Source: Pratylenchus scribneri
Lineage: Eukaryota > Nematoda > Chromadorea > Rhabditida > Pratylenchidae
DNA: 64,000 nucleotides
Reading direction: 5' to 3'
NCBI GenBank assembly: GCA_030063045.1
Contig: JAQSEB010000146.1
Location: 496,001 to 560,000 of the forward strand
Below are positions 48,401 through 58,724 of the stretch, piece after piece. The translations under genes were made by a program, and so were the position numbers. Positions within the stretch are counted from its first letter, which is position 1; each line of letters opens with the position of its first letter. Under the pieces are notes generated by a model. The model did no database searches. It was not told the DNA's origin and saw only the letters and a list, made by a program, of their open reading frames with translations.

Positions 48401-50214
48401 ATCCGCAATTTTTGGAAGGACCATTTGATTTGCTGCAAAAATTAAATTGATTGTATAATTTGTTAAATATTTTACCAATATCATGAATCAACGGTTCCAT
48501 TTGCTTTTTACAACCCTGATAAAAACCAAAATAATATTTTCAATTTTTACCGTAATAAACCTCTCCAATTGTTGATAACGCATTAAGTCCGGCATAACGG
48601 CATTTCCAATTTTCTTTGAATTATTTCCAATACATTAAAATATGTATTTATTATTTACCATTTGTCAATAATTCATTGGTGCATTGAAGAACATGGGTCA
48701 TTACGGCTTTTCCTCCAAGTGCACAAGCAATTCGATCCAATGATGTTTCACCAATCCCGGCCGTTCTATAAAATTAAATAAAGAAAAAAAACTAATTATT
48801 TTTGATAAACTCTTCTTCCAAATCATCTTCTGCATCATCGAAATTTGTCCACTCATCTAGGTCATCCTCCAACTCAGTCATTAATTGAAGACATTGTTGG
48901 ATCTTAAAAAATATTTTGAATAAATCAGATAAAAGTATTTTTGTACCAATGCCGGTAAGTAAGCGGCTCCTTTCTTTCGCATATAATTTCCACTTTCGCA
49001 CATGGAAATCATCACTTCAAGACTGCTATGTCGGTATGAGTCATCTTTTTCGGGATTGGCCACTGTGCTTGAACAAAGTGTGAATATATCATTGAAATGT
49101 GGGATCAAAAGTTTTGGAGTGGAAACTGCCAAATCGCCAAGACATTGTAATGGGACATCTTAAATTTGATGAATTAATTGACCATAAATTATAAATTGCA
49201 TAAAATTAAACCAACCATCATCGTCTTCCGTTTCAACTAAACAAAATAAATTTGATATTTTTTTCCGAGAATTTTAACTTACCAACGTGTTGACAAACTT
49301 TTATCACGGCCGGAATCAAATCGGACAATTGGCGCATGATAGTGTCGGATTCTTCATTGTCACAAACAAAAGCCACGTATGCCCGAACAGCTGCAGTGCG
49401 CACTGAACTGTTTGCGCCATAAAGTAGCGATGATTGGAACATTTGCTGTATTTTTTTGCATTTAGAGTTGAATGACTAATATAAATACCTTGATCCCAGA
49501 CATATATTTTAAGGAATCGGAACCGAAAACATTTGGAACATTCCTAAATTCATTTTTAATTATATTAATTAAAGCTATTAATTACTCGATCAATGACATT
49601 CCAGCCTCACGAAAATCTGCATTTTCTGATGTGGCGCACATTTCGAGAAATTGCATTATTCCGGTCCATTTCTGTTTTCCAGTTTGTTCGTCTGCAAATA
49701 AATTTTAATGAACTAATTATGAGAAGAACAAACCAATTGTGTTGCGTGCGAGTTCGGCCAATAGATCAGTAAGTCGTTTCCTGAAACATATTACCTATTA
49801 AATAAGTTTGGTAGATAAATTTTAACCTGAGAACAGATTGAGTTTCAGTGGTCATGAATTTCAAGAATTCAGCATGAAATAGGTCTGCCGGCATTTCTTT
49901 GATAAATTCCTCATAAGAGTTAGATATCAGTCTTCGAAGCAGCACCAGCGCAAAAGAGCGCGTCTAATTAGAAGTAAATTATATTTAATTTATTTAAAAT
50001 GAAAAAATAAACCTCAAGATCGTTTGCAGCATCAGAATAATGGGAAAAAAGAAATTGTCCTTTGACTTTTAACGGTATTTTTTCGTACTCCTTCTCGGCG
50101 GCATCTAAAATATGTTTTTCACTTAGAAAATATATTTAAAAACGAACTTCGCAATTCATTTTCAACTCCCATCATCGCTTTTAACAATTGAGCAAAATTG
50201 TTACTGTCGGCCAT
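45494..50214 (-). CDS. imb-3: Importin-5 / karyopherin beta-3 (IMB-3)
   Basis: The ATG at 50214 begins [20 protein letters not shown]. More than fifteen small exons spell a HEAT-repeat protein of roughly 1,080 residues, the expected length for importin-5. Recognisable blocks in order are [60 protein letters not shown], the acidic loop [18 protein letters not shown] (RanGTP/cargo loop), [94 protein letters not shown] and [20 protein letters not shown]. The stop is at 45494. It imports ribosomal proteins and other cargo through nuclear pores and releases them on RanGTP. It sits 352 bp downstream of cdk-9 on the same strand. Confidence 0.93.
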
Positions 50215-50566
50215 ATTTAATTTTAATTTTTTATCTAAATTTCTTTAAATTGTACCAAGATTAAAATGCATGTGTATGTATGTGCATTAAATAATGATAA
50301 TGAGCTCAACTCAACTCATACTTTCCTATTTTGCCAAATTAATTTTTAAAATTTATAATAAAAACCAAACCAATGTATAAAAATGTGAATTTGAAAGAAA
50401 ATCCAATGCACAAATATAATAAAGTTAAATTACTAATAAAAATGATTAATTGTATTAAATATTTTAAAAAGAATTTATGACAAAAGAAGGAAATGCGGTA
50501 TTTATAAAAAAAAATGTAAATTTATAAATTTAATGCACAATTAATTTTTCATCCACTTCATCCTCA

Positions 50567-53068
50567 TCAAAATCTTGTTATGTTGAAAAACCGGGGTGGT
50601 TGCTGTTCCTCTGGCGGAGGTTGCCGTGTATAATCTGGCTGGGATTGTTGGAAGCGATTCAAAGGCTAAAATAAAATATTTTTGGTCAATGTTTAAAATT
50701 AAATTAATACATTGGTAGGTGCATATCTCACTCCTTGCAAATATTGTTGCGAATTTGGTGGAGGGAGAAGCGGTTGTGGACCCTTGCTGATGCTAGAATT
50801 GGGAAATTGTTGAGCCCATTGCATTTGAGGTTGAGAAATTCGATCCTTTTCGGCAAAACCACGTTGCTTTGATTATTGTTTTTTTTTTATAAAATTATAT
50901 CTAAAATTACCCCTGAATATTGTTGTTGAGATGACGATTGCTGGTTTTGTTGAGATGATGACGGCGGCCGTGAGCCAGCAGAAGGGATAAGGGGTTGTGG
51001 CGAAGGCATTCTAGCCGAAGATTGGAAATGTTGTGACTGTTGATTATTTTTTAACAGTTGATTGGCCAGCGGCGGCTGACTTTTTGGCGGTTGATTGGCC
51101 ATCGGTAGTTGACTACTTTTAAGCGGTTGAATGGCCAGAGACTTTTGACTATTAGGCGGTTGAATGGTCGGATGATGTATACGATTGTTTTCTATTCCTC
51201 TTTGCTGTTTATGAGGTCCATTATGACTTGGAGCCGGAGGAGCAGGACGCTTTCTATTTGCATGAGCACCACATCCAGCGAGGTATTCAAATAAATTTTG
51301 CTGCAAATATTATTTTTTATTTTAATAATTAAATGCTTGTTATTACCCCTCTGAGTCTGTCAACCAATTCCTTGATATTTTCTGCCGGCAATGGTGTTTC
51401 CCAAAAGAAATTATTGTCAAGTGCTGCTTCTGCTGTGGGTCTCTTCTCCGGATTCAATGACAACATCTCATCAATTAGTAGCAAAGCCAATTCATTCTGC
51501 TGTTTCATGAATGCCAAATAATGAACATGATCCAAGCCATATTTTTCTTCATGGTTTACTGCCCATTTCTTTAAACCCATATGTGGTAACTTTTTTCCTA
51601 TTTTCTGACCTATTCTTATTAAATTTTAATTCATTTTCAAAATAATAATTATTAAAAAATACCGTTAATATTTATTCATTAATTCCATTAGATATGACAA
51701 ACCTGAAGGTATGGTCCTATCCGTTCACAGACTCGTCGTGGAAAAGTTTGAGGCAATGCATTGTTAACTCCATTTTGATTCAATTTCCCATAAAGTGGCA
51801 ATTGCTCTATTCCAGGCCAATTTTGTGGATTTAAAGAGCCACAAAGTTTGGAAATTCTTTGCAACTGTTCCTGCTCAGTGTTACCCTATAAAAAGTGAAA
51901 TAAAATAATCATTTTTGATATCAACAATTAACCTGTAAAATTGGTGCCCGTATCCATAATTCTGCGATAATGCAACCAGCACCCCAAATGTCAATTGCTG
52001 GTCCATAGCTACTTGAGCCCAATAATAATTCGGGTGGGCGGTACCAAAGTGTGACTACACGATTTGTATAGCGATAATCATGTTGTTCTAAAGTTGCAAT
52101 ATTATTTAATTATTATTGAATATTTTTATTTTCTTACTAATCATTAATCTGGCCAGTCCAAAATCTGCCAATTTCAATATTCCATCGGAAGTGATTAAAA
52201 CATTTGCAGACTTCTATCATTTTTTATAAATTAAAAAATGTTTCAACTATAAATGTTTTTACCATATCTCGATGCAGGATATTACTTTTGTGAATTTTGT
52301 TTAATCCTTCCAAAATGTGCTAAAAAGAAAACTATTTTAAAATTTTCATGTTAAATTCCAACCTTTGCCATTGTTTTAATTTCAACAAGACTAAATTTTT
52401 GTACGGCCTTTGTGCTGAGAAGACCTGCCAAATCATGTTCACAAAAAGTGAAGACCAAATAGAAGGAAAATCGATCGCGGGCATTTCTCTCTAAAATTTC
52501 AACAATTTTCGACAATATTAATCACCGGTAAATCTTACGTTTACAAGTGCAAACTTCGATCAATTCTGTTATGTTTGGATGTTTCAGCAGTTTGAGCATT
52601 TTAATCTCTCTCAAAGCAGTGATTGGAAACTAATTTATTTTTGATATCATATCAAAATTTATTTATTTATTATACCCCTTCCTTTTCGTTTTCCATCAAT
52701 ATCTTTTTTAATGCCACAAATTGTCCGGTTCTCTTGCATCTTGCCTTAAAAACTTCCCTAAAATGCATAATTGTTTAATGGAAATAATTCAATTTTCAAT
52801 AATCAATTACCCAAAAGTGCCTTGGCCAATTTTCAGCAATTGTTCATAGAACATTTGGACATCATTCACATACTAAATATCGAATTTTTCTTATTTCCTT
52901 ATAATAATTTACTGGATAATTGAAGTTTTCGATATAATTTAAAAGTTTGTTCGAGATTTTGCATTCTTCAAGCATTTTCTGTAATTGAAATATAATTGTC
53001 TTGTGCAATAAAATATTAATCCAAACCTGCACTTTTGAGTCATATTGGCTTGTGGCCATATTGACCAT
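50567..53068 (-). CDS. cdk-9: Cyclin-dependent kinase 9 (P-TEFb catalytic subunit)
   Basis: The ATG at 53068 begins [14 protein letters not shown]. Kinase motifs in order: glycine loop [18 protein letters not shown] lysine in [16 protein letters not shown]-helix [15 protein letters not shown] (the PITALRE signature of CDK9), catalytic loop [23 protein letters not shown]-loop [18 protein letters not shown] with the activating Thr, then [19 protein letters not shown] and [28 protein letters not shown] resembles the CDK9 FFWSDPMP end of the domain. A Gln/Pro/Ser-rich tail follows, including an Ala/Lys repeat of the [20 protein letters not shown] type, ending at 50567. The kinase phosphorylates RNA polymerase II and DSIF for productive elongation. 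It lies 431 bp downstream of ric-4 on the same strand. Confidence 0.92.
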
Positions 53069-53499
53069 AGCATCAAATTTATAAATTTGTCTTTTTCAAT
53101 GTTATCTCTGCAAAAATTATTATTTTTAGAAGATTTTTAATTATTACAAAATGATTATTCAACACATTGATTGAAAATATTTCGATAAAACATTGCCAAT
53201 AACAAATAAATAATAAAAAAAACTTTGTTTTAAAGCTTTATCAGAAATCTTGGTACCAAAAACAGGATTAAAACTAAAGTTAAAAACATGAAGACTAGAA
53301 TATAAAGAATGCCAATGAATATATAAAAAATAGGAATGTGAGAATTACAATAAAAAAGTAAGGAATGTATCATCAAATTATCAAAATACTTCTGCTTACT
53401 AACACCAATACAGAGACCGAAATTTTTGAGAGAAAAAGACCATAAAAGCGCCATAGGAATAGGAATGGAAAAAAGATGAGTATGAGTCAATTCATCCAA

Positions 53500-54556
53500 T
53501 TATTTGGTTATAAGCTTCGAAGTTCGTTTATTGGCCGAATCAACGCGGCTTTCATTGGAGAGGGCCTAAAAAATTTAATATTCTAATTTCTTAATCTTAT
53601 ATAAAAGTACCTTTTCTTGGATTCGTGACAATTGCCTATTTTGATTTGATACTTCAGTGGACATATCTGATATGAATAGTATTTTAATTTTTGTTTAAAA
53701 TTAAAGTTAAAATACCAATTGCCATATTTCGAAGATTGCCAACCATTGTTGCTACCTGTTGAACATTCTCATCCATTTCTTCTTCTCGGGCATCATTTGT
53801 AATTCTTAAAATATTATCTAATTGACTAAACATATCATGTTTAATTTAAAAAACCCCCGATTCAGATACCGACCAAAAAGATACACTCAAGTTAGAATGG
53901 ATACTTATTGGTAAATGATATAATTTTAAAAATCTTTCTTATATGCCTAAACCCTAACATCCATCTTTAATATTTTTGTGACCGGCCCTAAGTGTCCACA
54001 TGCTTCTAATTATATTATTATAACCTCCATAAAAACAAACCTTGTAATATATCCTCCTTGTGGTCCCATTCCTGAATCTCCGACTGTAATTCGAGGCTGA
54101 TCACTGATTACGCCGCCATCATCATCTTTCTTCCACGTTTTAGCATATTCCGAATTTTTCTCGAAATCATTTCCTCTTTAAATTTAAAATTGTTAGTATT
54201 CATTTTCAGTAAACCCACTTCATGCAGGGAAGTACACAAAGACCACAGCATTTCTCCATTCCTTTTAAATGTTCCTCAGCCTCTTTCATATCCTGGTTGA
54301 TTGTGTCCAAGTTTTGTTCAACGCGTTCCAACTGCTCTCCTTGATCATCCAACATAACAAGAGTTTTGATGCCAGCTTCTTTGCTTTCTTCGCAATAAGC
54401 CAGCATTCTCCGTGTGCTTTCCAGTGACTAAATAATGAATTGGTCAAATTAATTGATTAGAAAAAAATTTAAAACCTCATCCGTTGTATTGTTGATTCGG
54501 AGATTGATCTCATCCAACGAGTCTGGAATATCAGCAGCTCCGCCTTTTTTGGCCAT
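53500..54556 (-). CDS. ric-4: SNAP-25 t-SNARE (RIC-4)
   Basis: Exons on the minus strand encode both SNARE helices of SNAP-25. The first, from about 54500 to 54219, has [40 protein letters not shown] and [20 protein letters not shown], ending in the palmitoylated cysteine cluster CCGLCVLPC. The linker has [20 protein letters not shown]. The second helix has [20 protein letters not shown] and [11 protein letters not shown] before the stop at 53500. The protein forms the synaptic vesicle fusion complex with syntaxin and synaptobrevin at the presynaptic membrane. The ATG at 54556 is in frame, but the frame stays open upstream to an acceptor (GSDPSNKK), so an additional 5' exon with the true start is possible. 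A hydrophobic open frame directly below the stop (53230-53499) lies in the presumed 3' untranslated region. Confidence 0.93.
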
Positions 54557-55453
54557 CTTTTTGTTGGATGGATCTGAACCTGAAATTGGTAAATTCACAA
54601 TGTTTTATTGGCGAATGTGAGTTAATTAAAAGTTATGCATAAAAAAAATGGAAGAATAAAGGCAAATTGTTATTTGAGATTATTATTTTGTTAAAATGAT
54701 TTTACTCGTCAGTCTTTTCGGAAAATTGACCTATGACTTTAATAAGCTTTTTGCATTATTGGTTGGATGTTTCAGTTATGAAAAAAATCGATTATGGCAG
54801 CATAATGCTTCGCATTCGCATGAATGAATGAGAAAAGAATGTGAAGAGGAACGAGGAAGAAGAAGAATTTGAATAGAATTCATGGCTGCCTGCGGCGACG
54901 GGGGAATACGGAATACCATAGCATTAAAAATTGGCCGGATTCACCCCATCCCACGTTAAGTCAGCTCTAATGTCAACGAATATTTTTTTGCTACGTATTT
55001 CTCCCCATTCCCATTGTTGGACTGACAGACAGTGTAGGGCTAAAGCATATTAGCATACATTAATGTTTTTTTTTGTTTTTGTTTTTTATGAAGATTTTTT
55101 TTTGTGATGGCGAATTTTTACAACAGATTTTTTTGCTTAGTTAGCAATTAGCAAGCATTAGCATTTAGGCTATAAGCTTAAAATATTTTTCAACGCGAAT
55201 GATTACAAAACTAATCGATAATCGATTGGTTGCGCATCGCATTTCATAATTCACATTTATTCACATATTAATTTGTTACATCTTTTTCTCGTGGATATTC
55301 TAAACTAAAATGAGTTTTTATTTTCATCTCACAAGTTTAAGCCGTAAGCGAACTCGATCAGCCTTATATAATAGTTTGGCAAGAAATAAGCTCAACATAA
55401 GCTTAAATCAATTTTAAGCTAATTTTTAGTCTTCAGAGAATAAAAATAAAAAC
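54557..55453. other. Upstream region of ric-4
   Basis: About 0.9 kb, AT-rich, with long T runs near 55065-55110. It probably contains the ric-4 promoter and possibly a first exon. No gene on either strand is supported. Confidence 0.45.
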
Positions 55454-55474
55454 GTCACCATCTCAACGGTACTA

Positions 55475-55622
55475 TGTCAATCTGCCAACCCTCCTATTTT
55501 ATTTCATTTTGCCAACTTTCGTTTTGCCAACTTTCGTTTTGCCAACCCCCCTATTTTATTTCATTTTGCCAACCCTCCTATTTGTTTTCTTTTTGCCAAC
55601 AATTTTTGCCAACTTTGTTTTT
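55475..55622 (+). repeat. GCCAAC repeat array, left copy
   Basis: Imperfect tandem repeats built from TTTTGCCAACyyTCCTATTT, TATTTCATTTTGCCAAC and TTTCGTTTTGCCAAC modules of variable order and length. Open frames through it encode Phe/Cys/Gln-rich repeats and are not genes. Confidence 0.88.
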
Positions 55623-55803
55623 TATTATTTCCCCGGCTTATTCTATGCTAATTAAGTGCCAATTACATCTCCCATAGGGTTTTCGACCATGCCGGATCCG
55701 ATTCTGGCATCGGCTTTTCAAAAATTTTTATTCCAAATATTATATTCAATTAATTGACGCATAATGATTATATTTTGTAATTTTCAGAGAATTAATTAAC
55801 AAA

Positions 55804-56855
55804 ATGATGCCAAATAATCGGGCATTACTAGAAAAATGCAAAAATAGGCGCCGAAAAATGCAACAACAGCAGGAAGAAGAAATGATTGACGAAGTGAATG
55901 TGGACGAAGATTTGCAGAGGAAATTGAAGAGAATATTGAAAACGATGGATTAATCGAATTTGAGCAAATTGGCACCGCATTATGGCATGAAGGTTTGAAA
56001 GTAAATTTTTAAATATAAAGTCTACTTAAAAATTCAGAATTATTTAGTGAATAATCGCAACAATCAAATCGATCAGCCAATGAATTCCACGGCATTGAGC
56101 CTCAATCCTCCACCACCGCGACGCATTGTTGTTGGGGCCGTCACTCGAGGGCATCCAATTCATCCGCCGGCATTTTGAAACATTCACAAAGAGGCCATCG
56201 AAGCATCGCCAAGGACCAATAATGCAATGGAGTCGTCTCATTGCCACTTTTCGGTTAGTTTAATAGAATTAAATTTATTTATGATACAAATAAATTCAGA
56301 AAAGTCTGGGCTGTCATCCATCCATGTCGGACTATTTGATGGCATTTTGGGACAATTTCGACAAACAATTGGACAACAATCGATCAACAAAATTGATGCC
56401 AGCAACAAACGCAAACCGCAAGCCCAGATACGTCAATCGTGAGGCAGCGGTGCAGAAAACACTCAAAGAGGCCCAAAAAAAAATGAAAACCATCAACGAA
56501 AGTATGCCATCCAGATGGAAGATGTGCAAGAAGAACTCCTCCAGAATGCCGGATATGGAAGTCAGCAGGCCATCATTGGAACATTGGATCGGTTGGCACA
56601 TCACCTTGGCTATTATTTCGCCGGGCTTCGAATTGATGTGGAGAAAATTGGCGATGAAGAATCAGCGAATGAGGATGAAGCAAATGATGAGAATGATGAT
56701 GAAAGTGAAGAAGAATATGAAGAATTTGATGAAAATGATGATCCCACAGAGGATTTTATTCGTGATATCAAACGCCCAATTCTCCGCTCCCCCACTCCTA
56801 CTATCGATTTGAATACTATGCCTTCCACTTCATCTCAATCCCAACCAATTTATTA
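55804..56855 (+). pseudogene. Disrupted gene of unknown function with an acidic C-terminus
   Basis: Exon-like blocks with protein-like composition and plausible splice sites run from the ATG at 55804 to a stop at 56855, but the frame is interrupted. MMPNNRALLEKCKNRRRKM continues into VNVDEDLQ and then changes frame near 55915 to an acidic block (NIENDGLIEFEQIGTALWHE). The next exon (from 56038) has PPPPRRIVVGAVTRGHPIH and then an in-frame TGA at 56176-56178. The third exon (from about 56300) has MSDYLMAFWDNFDKQLDNNR. Its frame shifts at an A9 run (56475-56483) before YAIQMEDVQEELLQNAGYGS, RLAHHLGYYFAGLRIDVEK and a long Asp/Glu-rich tail. No family was recognised. Sequencing errors in homopolymers could explain the last break, but not easily the stop codon. 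Confidence 0.5.
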
Positions 56856-57274
56856 ATTATTTGCATTCCATCGGTTATTTTCTTCAATTTTGATCTATTC
56901 AATAATTATTCCATTTGATAAATTCCACCGGTTTTTTCTACATTTTTTGATGATCTATTCAACGATTTTTCCCTCTATTTTTGATTTTTCCACATCATAT
57001 TTCCTTTATTTTTTCTGGATTATACACATTTTCTTTTATTTTGGAATAAATTTTGCCAAAAAACTTTATTATTGGAATATTTAATTTGGCTAGAATGATT
57101 TTTTCCTCCTTGGAATTGATGAATGAAATTTTCGGCATTTATTTGCTGATTTCCATGAAAAAGTGCCGCCAATTGAATTGAAATATTGTCAAAATCAAAT
57201 TCAGCATGGTCGAAAATCTAAATGAATGCGAAATGGCCGCAAAATTTGGCCCAGAATGCCGAAACAAATAAAAA

Positions 57275-57480
57275 TAAGGAAGGTTGGCAAAATGAAATAA
57301 AATAGGAAGGTTGGCATTTTGAAAGGTTGGCAAAAAGAAAACAAATATAAGGGTTGGCAAAATGAAATAAAATAGGGGGGTTGGCAAAACGAAAGTTGGC
57401 AAAACGAAAGTTGGCTTTTTGAAAAGTTGGCAAAATGAAATAAAATAGGAGGGTTGGCAAAATGAAAAATTGGCAAATTG
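57275..57480 (-). repeat. GCCAAC repeat array, right copy (inverted)
   Basis: The same modules as the left array but on the opposite strand (GGTTGGCAAAATGAAATAAA, TAGGAGGGTTGGC, GAAAGTTGGCAAAACGAAAG). It is slightly longer than the left copy. The terminal unit next to the direct repeat is degenerate (TTGGCAAATTGAAAA). Confidence 0.88.
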
Positions 57481-57805
57481 AAAAGTCACCATCTCAACAC
57501 ACCATCAATTATCGCATTTATATAATAGCCACATTGCCACAAGCCACATAATTTTTTTCGCGACAGAGATGGGGGAAGTAGGAGGTGTAGATGTAGAAAT
57601 AGAAATACAAAAAAAAATTTCTAGAATATTTTATTGAGAAATTGAATTTTCATTTTCCTCAAATAATATTCGAAAATTGCATCATCTTCATTTCACTAAA
57701 AAATTTTTGCGAACATTTGATTCATTTTCTACGCAACATTTATCAATTTCCATTATTTTTTAGATATAAATTGTTTTCTTTCAATAATAAATTAAATCAG
57801 CGAAA

Positions 57806-58527
57806 ATGAGTAAAATGGGACGCTTGGAAAGTAATACCGACCCTGTAAGCTTTAAATATACTTTACGTATTTGATTCCCTACTTTTTAAGGACACTGTGA
57901 CTATCTTGCGAAAACATCAGGCACCGCAAAGGGTTTTAAAATCGGAAGGAGAGATAAATGCTGCCAAAAAGCGGGGTGATGAGATTGAAACTAACAAGAA
58001 ATATGCCGCTGGCCAGAATAAACAACACAAAATTGACAAGAATACGGTTTGAATTCTATTAATACAAATACTTGATTAAAAATTTAAATTTAGGCAATTT
58101 TGGACGCCGAAACGGAAGAACTTCATCATGAAAGGTCGTTTTACATTTTAATCAATATTAAATCCTATGCTTATTAGGGTTCCTCTATCTCTGGGCCGCG
58201 TGATCATGCAAGCTCGTCAGGCCAAAGAAATGACACAGAAGGATCTTGCTACTAAAATCAATGAAAAAGTTGAGGTGTTGCGGGAGTATGAGAATGCAAA
58301 GGTTTGAATTAGTTTTAAAATTGAAATTAATTTAAAAAATTTCAGGCTGTTCCGAACCAGACGGTAAAACTTATTTCCGAAAAATTTGTTTTACATAATT
58401 GCAGATTTTGACCAAATTGGAACGTGCACTTGGAGTGAAATTACGCGGGAAAGAAATCGGTCAACCATTGTGCCCCCCGACAAAGAACAGTGGAACTGGG
58501 AAAGCTGGAACAGCGGCAAAGAAGTGA
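57806..58527 (+). CDS. mbf-1: Multiprotein bridging factor 1 (EDF1 homologue)
   Basis: Six exons join in frame to 166 codons plus stop: 57806-57844, 57891-58046, 58094-58134, 58178-58301, 58346-58363 and 58405-58527. The fifth is an 18-nt microexon (AVPNQT). The N-terminal MBF1 domain has LRKHQAPQRVLKSEGEINAA and TNKKYAAGQNKQHKI, then AILDAETEELHHERVPLSLG. The Cro/C1-type helix-turn-helix has QARQAKEMTQKDLATKINEK and VLREYENAKAVPNQ, then LTKLERALGVKLRGKEIG. The length is near the usual 145-160. MBF1 bridges TBP and bZIP activators and also acts at collided ribosomes to prevent frameshifting. The roughly 300 bp before the start, next to the 2-kb bounded element, must hold its promoter. It converges on ddb-1 with about 200 bp between stops. 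Confidence 0.95.
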
Positions 58528-58724
58528 TCAACTCAATACATGTTCCGAAAAGCCTATGATAATTTTGCTCGAAAACCATTCTATGTATAATTTAAAAATC
58601 TATTTGGATATCAATGCCAGCCTTTTGTTTGACTTTCCTTTTCATTATTATTTTCTGATAAAAAAATAAAAACGTTGTTCATTTGTGATTTATTATAAAG
58701 AAAAAATAACAATAAAATATTGGG

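Larger units (their letters stand above)
55454..57498. mobile_element. Candidate mobile or composite element bounded by 14-bp direct repeats
   Basis: The sequence GTCACCATCTCAAC occurs at 55454-55467 and again, in the same orientation, at 57485-57498. Just inside each copy lies an array of GCCAAC-containing repeats, and the two arrays are inverted relative to each other. The interior contains a broken multi-exon gene (55804-56855). Direct repeats outside and inverted repeats inside are what an inserted element with a target-site duplication looks like. No transposase was recognised, and a 14-bp duplication is long for a DNA transposon, so the class is unknown. Confidence 0.5.

Noticed and set aside
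53230..53499. Hydrophobic minus-strand frame directly below the ric-4 stop codon
   Set aside because: It begins right after the SNAP-25 stop in what should be the 3' untranslated region, and the Phe/Ile/Leu richness follows from AT-rich sequence.
55474..57492. Frames with FCQLSFCQPPYFISFCQP-type repeats
   Set aside because: These are translations of the two GCCAAC arrays in different frames, not genes.
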